From assembly GCF_000718165.1 (NCBI RefSeq), contig NZ_JOEY01000068.1, forward strand, positions 1 through 41,233: DNA of 41,233 bases, given 5' to 3'. The stretch's first letter is position 1, and every line of letters begins with the position of its first letter. The position numbers and the translations under genes are program-made. The DNA is from Streptomyces fulvoviolaceus (GTDB lineage: Bacteria; Actinomycetota; Actinomycetes; Streptomycetales; Streptomycetaceae). The notes under the pieces are model-generated. The model had not been told where the DNA came from and did no database searches. It saw only the letters and a program-made list of their open reading frames with translations. Positions 32,551 to 41,233 of this stretch are shown here, piece after piece.

Positions 32551-33948
32551 ATGGAAGCCCACCGCCACGCGACCCCACCGGCCGACGGCCCCTCGCTCGG
32601 GTCGCTGCCCGTGGAGCCGCTGCTCACCTCCGAGTTCGACAGCGACCCGGGCGCGGTGTACGAGCGGCTGCGGCGCACGTACGGTCCCGTCGCGCCGGTC
32701 GGCCTGATGGGCGTACCGGTCTGGCTGGTGCTCGGGTACACCGAGGTCACGGAGGTGCTGCGGAACGAGGGCCAGTGGCGGCGGGACATCCGGTACTGGC
32801 GGGCGCGCGCCGAGGGGCGGCTGCCGCGGGACTGGCCGCTGCTCGCCGGTTACGAGGTACGGCAGATGATGTTCATGGACGAGGAGGAGCACCGGGCGGC
32901 CCGCCGCACCCACCACTCGGCGCTCAGCCCCTTCCAGGAGGCGCGCAGCCCCGAGGGCTGGGAACTGCGGGCCGCCGTCGCCCGGTACGCGGACGAACTC
33001 GTGGCCATGCTCGCGGCGGAGTCGGGTTCCGTCGGTTTCGCCGACCTGGGCGCGCAGTACACGCGCCCGCTGCTGCTCATGGTGACGACGAAGCTGTTCG
33101 GCTGTCCCGTCGAGCTGGGTGACGAACTGGTCATGGACCTGTGGCGGATGCTGGACGGGGGGCCGGACTCGGGGGCGGCCACGGGGCGTGCGCTGGCCGC
33201 GTTCACCCGGCTCGCCGCGCACCGGCGGGCCCGGCCGGGAGACGATCTGACGTCCTACATGATGCTGGCCGACCCGGATCTGACCGACGAACAGCTCGGG
33301 CGGGAGCTGTTCATGAACGCCGTCTATCTCAACGACATCACCGGCAACATGGTCCTCAACACGTTGCTGGAGGTGCTCCGGGGCAACGCCACCGTGCGGC
33401 GCAGCCTGTCCGCAGGGCAACTCGGCGAAACGGTCAACCGGGCCGCGCTCGCCAACCCGCCCGTCGCCAACATGTGCTTCCGGTTCGCGGCGCGGGACGT
33501 GCAGTTGGGGAAGGTGTGGGTGCGGGCCGGGGACGCGGTCTCGCCGTCCGCCGCGGCCGCGCACCGGGATCTGTTGGCGATCAGCTCCTCCCATCTGGTG
33601 GGTTCCACGGTCTCGACCCGGGCGCATCTGGGGTGGGGCGCGGGCCCGCACCAGTGCCCCAGCGCTGCGCGCGAGCTGGGCGGGATGATCGTCTCGACGG
33701 CTGTAGGGCGGGTCCTCGACCACTTCGCCCGTGCGGAACTGACCCTGCCGCCGGACCAGTTGCCCTGGCGGTCGGGGCCGGTGGTGCGGGGGTTGCGGGT
33801 GCTGCCGGTGCGGTACGAGCTGGCGCGGGGTGCGGGTGCCGCGCGGCGGGCGGAGCCGTCGACGTCGGACGCGGGGGGCTCCGACAGCCAGGCTCGGGGG
33901 TTGTTGGCCGCCCTGCGCAAGCTCATGTTCGGCGGCAAGAAGGTCTGA
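32551..33948 (+). CDS. Cytochrome P450 with aberrant K-helix (CYP157-like)
   Basis: A 465-residue P450-fold protein. The heme loop LGWGAGPHQCPSAARELG keeps the thiolate Cys369. The K helix, normally ExxR, reads GETVNRAALANPPV: Glu293 is followed by Arg at +4, so ExxR is not met. The I helix also lacks the usual AGxDT (LNDITGNMVLNTL). The Streptomyces CYP157 family is known for lacking ExxR, so this is likely a member; such proteins may bind heme without normal oxygenase activity. CYP157 genes usually lie in conservons, not seen here. No ferredoxin gene is adjacent. ATG 32551 is used. Confidence 0.82.
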   Translation: MEAHRHATPPADGPSLGSLPVEPLLTSEFDSDPGAVYERLRRTYGPVAPVGLMGVPVWLVLGYTEVTEVLRNEGQWRRDIRYWRARAEGRLPRDWPLLAGYEVRQMMFMDEEEHRAARRTHHSALSPFQEARSPEGWELRAAVARYADELVAMLAAESGSVGFADLGAQYTRPLLLMVTTKLFGCPVELGDELVMDLWRMLDGGPDSGAATGRALAAFTRLAAHRRARPGDDLTSYMMLADPDLTDEQLGRELFMNAVYLNDITGNMVLNTLLEVLRGNATVRRSLSAGQLGETVNRAALANPPVANMCFRFAARDVQLGKVWVRAGDAVSPSAAAAHRDLLAISSSHLVGSTVSTRAHLGWGAGPHQCPSAARELGGMIVSTAVGRVLDHFARAELTLPPDQLPWRSGPVVRGLRVLPVRYELARGAGAARRAEPSTSDAGGSDSQARGLLAALRKLMFGGKKV

Positions 33949-33973
33949 GCTGCTGCTGGTTGCGTGGTTCGTT

Positions 33974-34067
33974 GGCTGCGGGCCGGTGGGGGCTGGTCGC
34001 GCCCACGCGGCGGAGCCGCATATCGATACAGCCCCGCGCCCCTTCGGGGCGCTGCCGTACCGCACCT
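33974..34067. repeat. Streptomyces intergenic repeat with hairpins (copy 2)
   Basis: The 29 bases 33974-34002 match the copy at 26777-26805 at 25 of 29 positions. Two stem-loops follow: GCGGC-GGA-GCCGC (34007-34019) and GCGCCCC-TTC-GGGGCGC (34036-34052). It lies between convergent P450 and FMN-reductase genes and may terminate transcription of both. Confidence 0.6.
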
Positions 34068-34085
34068 GACTTTCGCCAGGTCTGC

Positions 34086-34682
34086 TCAGGCCGGGTACGG
34101 CGCCGTCTCGCGCGCCGTGCGAAGCGCCCCCGCCCACCAGGACAGCTGCTCCAGCAGGGTCTTGGCGTACCCCGGAGCCTCCGGGTCGAGCGGGCGGCCG
34201 TCCTGCCATGCGGTGAAGTAGTTCGGGAAGGCGAGGCCGTCGCGGACGGTCACCGCGTGCAGTTCGGTGAGCACGTTCTCCAGGTGCAGCACCGCGTGCC
34301 GGCCGCCCGCCGCACCGCCGTAGCTGACGAAGGCGACGGGCTTGGCCGTCCACTGGGTGAAGTGCCAGTCGATGGCGGCCTTGAGAGAGGCCGGGTAGCT
34401 GTGGTTGTACTCCGGGGTGACCACGATGAAGGCGTCCGCGCTCTCCAGCGCCGACGTCAGCGCTGCCATCCCGGCCGGGCGGGGGTAGTCGTCGCCGGCG
34501 TACTTCGGCGAGGCGGCGGGAAGCGACAGCGGGACGTCGATCCCGGCCAGGTCGACGACCTCCACGTCGAAACCACCGTGGGCGTCGGCCTGTTCGGCGA
34601 CCCAGGAGGCCACGACCGGGCCGAACCGCCCTTCCCGGACGCTTCCGACGACGATCGCGAGCCTGTGCTTGTTGGTGTCCAT
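34086..34682 (-). CDS. NAD(P)H-dependent FMN reductase
   Basis: A 198-residue flavodoxin-like reductase. Phosphate-binding loop VVGSVREGRFGPVVASWV is near the N-terminus, and the family motif ADAFIVVTPEYNHSYPASLKAAIDW is complete. It would reduce FMN, quinones or similar acceptors with NAD(P)H. I use ATG 34682; GTG 34691 is three codons longer. It is divergent from a MmyB-like regulator (112 bases), its probable controller. A 12-bp dyad lies between. Confidence 0.9.
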   Translation of the reverse strand: MDTNKHRLAIVVGSVREGRFGPVVASWVAEQADAHGGFDVEVVDLAGIDVPLSLPAASPKYAGDDYPRPAGMAALTSALESADAFIVVTPEYNHSYPASLKAAIDWHFTQWTAKPVAFVSYGGAAGGRHAVLHLENVLTELHAVTVRDGLAFPNYFTAWQDGRPLDPEAPGYAKTLLEQLSWWAGALRTARETAPYPA

Positions 34683-34726
34683 GCCCACCACGATCGGACC
34701 GCGTCGGGACGGTAGCCAGACCGTGC

Positions 34727-34755
34727 TCAGGCTGGCCCCCGCAGGGCCACCCTGA
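34727..34755. promoter_or_regulatory. Dyad between FMN reductase and XRE genes
   Basis: TCAGGCTGGCCC (34727-34738) and GGGCCACCCTGA (34744-34755) pair at 11 of 12 positions around a 5-base centre. The position suits an operator for the divergent MmyB-like regulator, though it could also form an RNA hairpin. Confidence 0.45.
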
Positions 34756-34794
34756 ACCCTCCGCGGTCAGCGGGCGGCGCCCTATGCTCGGGGC

Positions 34795-35631
34795 ATGGGG
34801 ACGCCATTGGGGGATTTCGTCCGGGCCAAGCGCGACAGCATCCAGCCGGAATCGCTGGGACTGCCGGACCGCGGCCGGCGCCGGTCACCGGGTCTGCGGC
34901 GCTCGGACCTCGCGACGCGGGCCGGCATCAGCGTCGAGTACCTGACCCGCATCGAGCAGGGCCGGGACCGCAATCCCTCGGTGGCCGTGGTCAACGCCCT
35001 CGCGGACGGGCTCAGCCTGGACCCCGCGGAGCGCGACCATCTGCGCTACCTGGCGAAGATCACCGGCGGCGAATGCGTCGCGCACGCCCGGCCCACGGCA
35101 CCGTCCCGACAGGTGCGGCCGTCCGTCCTGCGGACGCTCCGCCTCCTCGAGCCGGGCATCGCCCTGGTGACCAACCGGCTGGGCGACGTCCTCGCGTACA
35201 CCGCCGCGTACGAGTCGGTGACGAGCGGAACCGGGCTGCTCGACGCCGAGGCCCCGAACCTCACCCGCTATGTCTTCACCGACCCCCGCGCCCGGACGTT
35301 CTTCGCCGACTGGGACGAGGTCGCGGACGAGCAGGCCTTCGACCTGTGGCTCGGACCATCCGCCGAGAACTCCGAGTGGTTCACCGCCGAGCTCGCGCCC
35401 GTCGCCGGCCCCGACTTCACCCGCCGGTACAACCGCCACGTGGTCCCGCCGCGCGGGGTCCTGCGGCTGCGCCATCCCTCCGGGCGCGAGCTCAGCCTGA
35501 TCCGGGAGACACTCGAACTCACCGCGGACGCACAGCAGTTGGTCGTCCTCCTGCCCGCGGACGAGAGTACGGCACGGGCGGTGGAGGAACTCCGCGACCG
35601 ACCCCATGGCCGGCTCCGGGCCATCTCGTAA
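34795..35631 (+). CDS. XRE family regulator with MmyB-like ligand domain
   Basis: A 278-residue regulator common in Streptomyces. N-terminal HTH (about 10-85): RRSPGLRRSDLATRAGISVEYLTRIEQGRDRNPSVAVVNALADGLSLD. The C-terminal domain (about 105-265), with PGIALVTNRLGDVLAYTAAYESV and the end VLLPADESTARAVEELR, matches the MmyB-like PAS-type domain that binds fatty acids in some members. The ligand here is unknown. Its neighbour, the divergent FMN reductase, is the likely target. Confidence 0.9.
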   Translation: MGTPLGDFVRAKRDSIQPESLGLPDRGRRRSPGLRRSDLATRAGISVEYLTRIEQGRDRNPSVAVVNALADGLSLDPAERDHLRYLAKITGGECVAHARPTAPSRQVRPSVLRTLRLLEPGIALVTNRLGDVLAYTAAYESVTSGTGLLDAEAPNLTRYVFTDPRARTFFADWDEVADEQAFDLWLGPSAENSEWFTAELAPVAGPDFTRRYNRHVVPPRGVLRLRHPSGRELSLIRETLELTADAQQLVVLLPADESTARAVEELRDRPHGRLRAIS

Positions 35632-35648
35632 CCGTCACAGCCCTCCGG

Positions 35649-38069
35649 TCACGCCGGCCGCAGCCACACCGTCGCCAGCGGAGGCAGCGTCAGCAGGACG
35701 CTAGCCGGGCGGCCGTGCCAGCTCTGGGGCTCCGGCTTGATGACGTCAGGATTCGTCACGTCGCCGCCGCCGTACTTGGCGAGGTCGGTGTTGAGGGACT
35801 CGTGCCAGGCCGGGATGTCCTCGGGGGCGCCCAGGCGGTAGTCGTGGCGGACGACCGGGGAGAAGTTGGAGACCGCGAGCAACGGGGTGCCGTCCGCGTC
35901 GTAGCGCAGAAAGGCGAAGACGTTGTCCTCCACCGCGTCCCCGACCACCCACTGGAAGCCGGCGGGGTCCGTGTCGCGCTGCCAGAGTGCCGGGGTGTGG
36001 CGGTAGACGATGTTGAGGTCCCGGACCAGGTCCCGTACCCCTCGGTGGTCCGCCTCCGCCCCGTAGGCCGGGTCCAGCAGCCACCAGTCCGGGCCGTGCG
36101 CCTCCGACCACTCGGCGCCCTGCGCGAACTCCTGGCCCATGAAGAGGAGTTGCTTGCCGGGGTGCGCCCACATGAAGCCCAGATACGCGCGGGTGGTGGC
36201 GCGCTGCTGCCACCAGTCGCCCGGCATCTTCGACACCAGCGACCGCTTGCCGTGGACGACCTCGTCGTGCGAGATCGGCAGCACGTAGTTCTCGCTGTAC
36301 GCGTACACCATCGAGAAGGTCATCTCATGGTGGTGGTACTTGCGGTGGACCGGTTCGTGCTGGGCGTAGTCCAGCGAGTCGTGCATCCATCCCATGTTCC
36401 ACTTCAGGCCGAAGCCGAGGCCCCCGAACCCGCCCGGGCCGATGTGGTGGGTGGCGCGCGTGACGCCGTCCCAGGCCGTGGACTCCTCCGCGATCGTCAC
36501 CACGCCCGGCACCCGCCGGTACACCGTGGCGTTCATCTCCTGGAGGAAGTCGACCGCGTCCAGGTTCTCCCGGCCGCCGTGCTCGTTCGGGAGCCACTGG
36601 CCGGGCTCGCGGGAGTAGTCGAGGTAGAGCATGGAGGCGACGGCGTCCACGCGCAGCCCGTCGATGTGGAACTCCTCGCACCAGTAAATGGCGTTGGCGA
36701 CAAGGAAGTTGCGCACCTCGCGGCGGCCGTAGTCGAACTCCAGCGTGCCCCAGTCGGGGTGTGCGGCCCGGAGCGGGTCCTCGTGCTCGTACAGGGTCCG
36801 GCCGTCGAACTCGGCCAACGCCCAGTCGTCGCGCGGGAAGTGCGCCGGCACCCAGTCCATCAGGACGCCGATCCCGGCCTGGTGCAGGGCGTCGACCAGG
36901 TACTTGAAGTCGTCGGGGGTGCCGAGGCGTGCGGTGGGCGCGTAGAAGCCGGTGACCTGGTAGCCCCAGGAGCCGCCGAAGGGGTGCTCGGCGACCGGCA
37001 TCAGCTCGACGTGGGTGAAGCCCAGGTCCTTGACGTAGGCAGGCAGCTGGTCAGCGAGTTGACGGTACGTCAGCCCCGGGCGCCAGGAGGCCAGATGGAC
37101 CTCGTACACCGAGAACGGCGCCTCGTGCGCGGGCGCGCCCCCGCGCTGCTCCAGCCACGCCCCGTCGTGCCACTCGTGGTGCGAGGCGTGGATGATCGAG
37201 GAGGTGTTCGGCGGGACCTCCGTGCGGCGGGCCAGCGGGTCGGCGCGCAGGGTCTTCGAACCGTCGGGCCGGGTGATCTCGAACTTGTACAGCTCGCCCT
37301 CGCCGATGCCGGGCACGAACAGCTCCCAGACCCCGGTGGAACCGAGCGAGCGCATCGCGAACGCCGAGCCGTCCCAGAAGTTGAAGGTGCCGGCCACCCG
37401 CACACCACGCGCGTTCGGCGCCCACACCGTGAACCGGGTGCCGGTCACGCCCCCGTGGATCATCGGCTCCGCACCCAGCGCCGTCCACAGCTGCTCGTGC
37501 CGGCCCTCGCCGATCAGATGCAGGTCGAGGTCGCCCAGCGCGGGCAGGAAACCGTACGCGTCCTCGACGTCCTGGACCGTCCCCTCGTACGCCACGAGCA
37601 GCCGGTAGGAAGGGACCTCCCGCAGTGGCAGCAGGCCCGAGAAGAAGCCGTCCCCGTCGTCGTGGAGTTCGGCCCGCAGGTCACCGGCGACGACGGTGAC
37701 GGACAGCGCGTACGGCCGGAAGGCGCGGAACGCGATCCCGCCGGGGACCGCGTGGGCGCCGAGCACTCCGTGCGGGTCGTGGTGGGTGCCGGCGAGGAGG
37801 CGCTCGCGGTCATGGGCGTCGACGGCGGGGGAGACGACGGTCTCGGCCTCGAGAGGCTGCGGTGCCGGCGGGGTCTGCTTCGCGGGAGCCTTCTTCGCCG
37901 TCTTCTTCACAGCGGCTGCCTTCTTGGCCGTGGCCTTCTTCTCCGCCGCCTTCTTGGGCGCGGCCGCCTTCCCCGAGGTCTTCTTCTCCACGGCCTTCTT
38001 CGCGCTTTTCGCCGCTTGCGCGGCCTTCTTCTTCGGATCCGAACCGCTGGACGGGGGGCGGGGGGTCAC
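35649..38069 (-). CDS. glgB: 1,4-alpha-glucan branching enzyme with Lys/Ala-rich N-tail
   Basis: Transfers alpha-1,4 glucan segments to make alpha-1,6 branches in glycogen and the GlgE-route glucan. 806 residues. The N-terminus carries a histone H1-like tail: residues 13-64 contain about 20 Lys in Lys/Ala-rich repeats. A CBM48/N1-N2 region and the GH13_9 catalytic domain follow: nucleophile in DGLRVDAVASMLYLDYSR, acid in VTIAEEST, and ISHDEVVHGKRSLV. GTG 38069 overlaps the mak stop by four bases, and AGGAGG lies nine bases upstream. It is the last gene of the glgE-treS-mak-glgB operon. Confidence 0.95.
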   Translation of the reverse strand: MTPRPPSSGSDPKKKAAQAAKSAKKAVEKKTSGKAAAPKKAAEKKATAKKAAAVKKTAKKAPAKQTPPAPQPLEAETVVSPAVDAHDRERLLAGTHHDPHGVLGAHAVPGGIAFRAFRPYALSVTVVAGDLRAELHDDGDGFFSGLLPLREVPSYRLLVAYEGTVQDVEDAYGFLPALGDLDLHLIGEGRHEQLWTALGAEPMIHGGVTGTRFTVWAPNARGVRVAGTFNFWDGSAFAMRSLGSTGVWELFVPGIGEGELYKFEITRPDGSKTLRADPLARRTEVPPNTSSIIHASHHEWHDGAWLEQRGGAPAHEAPFSVYEVHLASWRPGLTYRQLADQLPAYVKDLGFTHVELMPVAEHPFGGSWGYQVTGFYAPTARLGTPDDFKYLVDALHQAGIGVLMDWVPAHFPRDDWALAEFDGRTLYEHEDPLRAAHPDWGTLEFDYGRREVRNFLVANAIYWCEEFHIDGLRVDAVASMLYLDYSREPGQWLPNEHGGRENLDAVDFLQEMNATVYRRVPGVVTIAEESTAWDGVTRATHHIGPGGFGGLGFGLKWNMGWMHDSLDYAQHEPVHRKYHHHEMTFSMVYAYSENYVLPISHDEVVHGKRSLVSKMPGDWWQQRATTRAYLGFMWAHPGKQLLFMGQEFAQGAEWSEAHGPDWWLLDPAYGAEADHRGVRDLVRDLNIVYRHTPALWQRDTDPAGFQWVVGDAVEDNVFAFLRYDADGTPLLAVSNFSPVVRHDYRLGAPEDIPAWHESLNTDLAKYGGGDVTNPDVIKPEPQSWHGRPASVLLTLPPLATVWLRPA

Positions 38070-39457
38070 GAGTGGAGCCTCCTCGGCGAAAGTCGGTCGA
38101 TCGCGGCCATCGGCACGGGCAGCCAGTCGGGGCGGTGGCGGGCCTCGTAGACGACCTCGTAGATCGCCTTGTCCGTCTCGTGGGCGCGCAGCAGCACCGG
38201 GTCGGTCCGCGGGTCGACGCCGCTGACCTCGGCGTATCCGGAGCAGTACGCGGCCCGGCAGGCCTCGGCCCAGCCCGGTACCGGCGGGTCGGCCGAGTGG
38301 GCCGCGTAGTCGAAGGAGCGGAGCATCCCCGCGATGTCGCGGGCGGGCGGTTGCGGCAGCCGCCGTTCGGACAGCGGCTTGGACGGCTCGCCCTCGAAGT
38401 CGATCAGCGTCCACTCACCGGCGGGCGAGCGCAGACACTGGCCGAGGTGCAGATCGCCGTGGATGCGCTGCGCGGTCCAGGTGCCGCCCTCGGCGGCCAG
38501 ATCGGCCAGCGCGGTGAACGCGGAGTGCAGCCCGGGCGCGTACGGCCGCAGCGCCGGCACCGCCTGCACGGCGGCCTCCAGCCGCTCGATCATGCCGTCG
38601 ACCAGCAGCTGCAGCTGCTGATGGCCGAGGGTCACCGTGGGCAGCGCCCGGGCGAGCGCCGTGTGCACCTCGGCCGTGGCCCGCCCCAGCGACCGCGCCT
38701 CGGCACTGAAGTCCTCGCCCTTGGCCAGCTCGCGCAGCGCCAGCTCCCAGCCGTCGGACGCGCCCTGCACGAACGGCTGCAGCACGCCGAGGACGTACGG
38801 CTCACCGGCCAGCTCCGCCCGCAGCCACCCCGTCGGCGCGGGGACCCGGGGGCAGCCCTCCCGGGCCAGCGCCAGCGGCAGCTCCAGGTCGGGGTTGACG
38901 CCGGGCACGATCCGGCGCAACAGCTTCAGAATGAACGTATCTCCGTAGACGATCGACGAGTTGGACTGCTCGGCGGTCATCACCCGGGCCACCAGCCCGT
39001 CCCGGATCTCCTGGTCCGGGTCCCGCTCGAAACGCAGCCCGCCGATGCGGGCGCGGGTACGGATCGCCTCCAGGAGCAGCTCGGCGGGCAGTGGGTCGTA
39101 GAGGGCCTCGTAGACCGTGTGTCCGGCGAGCGGTCCCTCGTCGAGGTGTCCGATCAGCGCGGGCGCCAGCCGGGGCGGCAGCGCCTCGCGCACGCCTATG
39201 AGGAGCTGGTAGCAGTCTCCCGGGTGGGCCGGGCTGCCCAGCGTGAGCGGCTGGTGGGCGCGCACCAGCAGGTGGTGGAGACTCGACTTCGCGGTGGGCG
39301 GCAGCAGTTCGGTGGCCGCGACCAGCGAGAACCCGGTGATCGGACGCCCCTTGCCCGCGAACCAGCGCTGTCGTGGCAGCCACTCCCGCAGGAGTGGGTC
39401 CAGTGACGCGAGGAGGCTGGGACTGGTCTGGCCGGAAAGTGTGACAGTTTCCGCCAT
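38066..39457 (-). CDS. mak: Maltokinase
   Basis: Phosphorylates maltose with ATP to maltose 1-phosphate, the GlgE substrate. The 463-residue protein has WLPRQRWFAGKGRPI at the N-terminus, and the aminoglycoside-kinase-type catalytic loop RIHGDLHLGQCL followed by the metal-binding IDFEGEPSKPLSERR. It is known in Streptomyces as Pep2/Mak1 and is often complexed with TreS. The gene appears complete. It lies 97 bases after the damaged treS and is coupled to glgB by a GTGA overlap, so it may still be transcribed. Confidence 0.93.
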   Translation of the reverse strand: MAETVTLSGQTSPSLLASLDPLLREWLPRQRWFAGKGRPITGFSLVAATELLPPTAKSSLHHLLVRAHQPLTLGSPAHPGDCYQLLIGVREALPPRLAPALIGHLDEGPLAGHTVYEALYDPLPAELLLEAIRTRARIGGLRFERDPDQEIRDGLVARVMTAEQSNSSIVYGDTFILKLLRRIVPGVNPDLELPLALAREGCPRVPAPTGWLRAELAGEPYVLGVLQPFVQGASDGWELALRELAKGEDFSAEARSLGRATAEVHTALARALPTVTLGHQQLQLLVDGMIERLEAAVQAVPALRPYAPGLHSAFTALADLAAEGGTWTAQRIHGDLHLGQCLRSPAGEWTLIDFEGEPSKPLSERRLPQPPARDIAGMLRSFDYAAHSADPPVPGWAEACRAAYCSGYAEVSGVDPRTDPVLLRAHETDKAIYEVVYEARHRPDWLPVPMAAIDRLSPRRLHS

Positions 39458-39506
39458 GGCGTCACATTCCTTTCCCCGGGGGTGGTCGGGGTGTTACTGA
39501 TGCGTG

Positions 39507-39543
39507 CCCCGGGCGGGACGGTGGAAACCGCCCCGTCCCGGGG
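39507..39543 (-). promoter_or_regulatory. Intercistronic hairpin between treS and mak
   Basis: Arms 39507-39522 (CCCCGGGCGGGACGGT) and 39527-39543 pair with one bulge and one mismatch around loop GGAA. It fills most of the 97-base gap between treS and mak. It may be an mRNA-processing, attenuation or terminator element. Confidence 0.45.
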
Positions 39544-39554
39544 TTCTGGATGCG

Positions 39555-40828
<1,274 letters not shown>

Positions 40829-41233
40829 CTGCCCCAGTGATAGGTCTCGCCGGTGAGCTCGTCGCGCACCGGCACCGACTCGTGCCATTCCAGGCCGAGT
40901 TGCGGCATGTCCAACGAGACCGTGGCCTCCTGGGTGTGGTGGGGATCGAGGTTCGCGACCACCAGAACCGTGTTCGATCCCCGCCGCTTCGAATACGCGA
41001 TCACCTCCTCCTTGTCCGTCTGGTGGAAGTGGAGATCGCGCAACTGCCGCAGGGCCGGATTCTCGCGCCTGATGGTGTTGAGGCGGGTGATGAGGGGGGC
41101 GATGGTGTCGCCGGTCTCCCAGTTGCGGTGTTTGATCTGGTATTTCTCCGAGTCGAGGTATTCCTCGCTGCCGTCCCGCAGCGGGGTGTTCTCGCAGAGT
41201 TCGTAGCCGGAGTAGATGCCCCAGGTGGGGGAG

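Noticed and set aside
32551..35631. Small biosynthetic gene cluster around the P450
   Set aside because: No core biosynthetic enzyme, ferredoxin or transporter accompanies it; neighbours are a helicase, an FMN reductase and a regulator.
35073..38150. Plus-strand open frame of 1025 codons opposite glgB
   Set aside because: It is the antisense shadow of the XRE and glgB genes: Arg/Val/Asp-rich composition, no domain, no ribosome site.

Overview
The window is high-GC actinobacterial chromosome, almost certainly Streptomyces. GTG starts are common, genes are often coupled by GTGA or ATGA overlaps, and Streptomyces-type intergenic repeats are present. From memory, the gene order (YbbN-like thioredoxin, DUF6230/DUF6114 genes, pyk-ackA-pta, pfkA, later glgB-mak-treS-glgE) resembles the SCO5419-SCO5444 part of the S. 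coelicolor core. I see no rRNA, tRNA, CRISPR array, insertion sequence or prophage.

Layout. 1-5.3 kb: a TetR regulator divergent from a thioredoxin/TPR protein, then a three-gene envelope cassette (exported DUF6230 protein, DUF6114 membrane protein, large low-complexity exported protein) behind a 660-base leader rich in dyads. 5.3-11.4 kb: central carbon metabolism, with pyruvate kinase, acetate kinase and phosphotransacetylase on the minus strand and 6-phosphofructokinase divergent. 11.4-12.8 kb: an HTH regulator and a PPOX/F420-type oxidoreductase. 12.8-15.9 kb: a sugar ABC importer without its own ATPase, preceded by a DasR-type (dre) operator. 15.9-19.5 kb: a conflict-system-like locus with a nucleosidase-fold protein, an NB-ARC/TPR protein in a shifted frame, and a divergent four-helix membrane protein. 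19.5-23.4 kb: a CitA/DcuS-type two-component system divergent from a dicarboxylate symporter. 23.4-26.8 kb: a TetR/MFS efflux pair with three operator copies, then a DUF2127 protein. 26.9-30.1 kb: aldo/keto reductase, NAD-dependent epimerase-like protein, Lrp regulator, and a MerR/thioredoxin pair. 30.2-35.6 kb: a HelD-type helicase, an aberrant P450, and an FMN reductase divergent from a MmyB-like regulator. 35.6-41.2 kb: the GlgE alpha-glucan/trehalose operon.

Three points deserve attention. The nucleosidase and NB-ARC/TPR genes look like one NLR-like protein split by a one-base frameshift. treS and the 3' end of glgE carry three deletions that remove two of the three TreS catalytic carboxylates, so either the trehalose-to-maltose-1-phosphate route is broken here or the assembly is wrong. 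The DUF6230/DUF6114/low-complexity cassette is a conserved-looking surface system of unknown function. All calls come from reading sequence and recalled family features; no database search was run.
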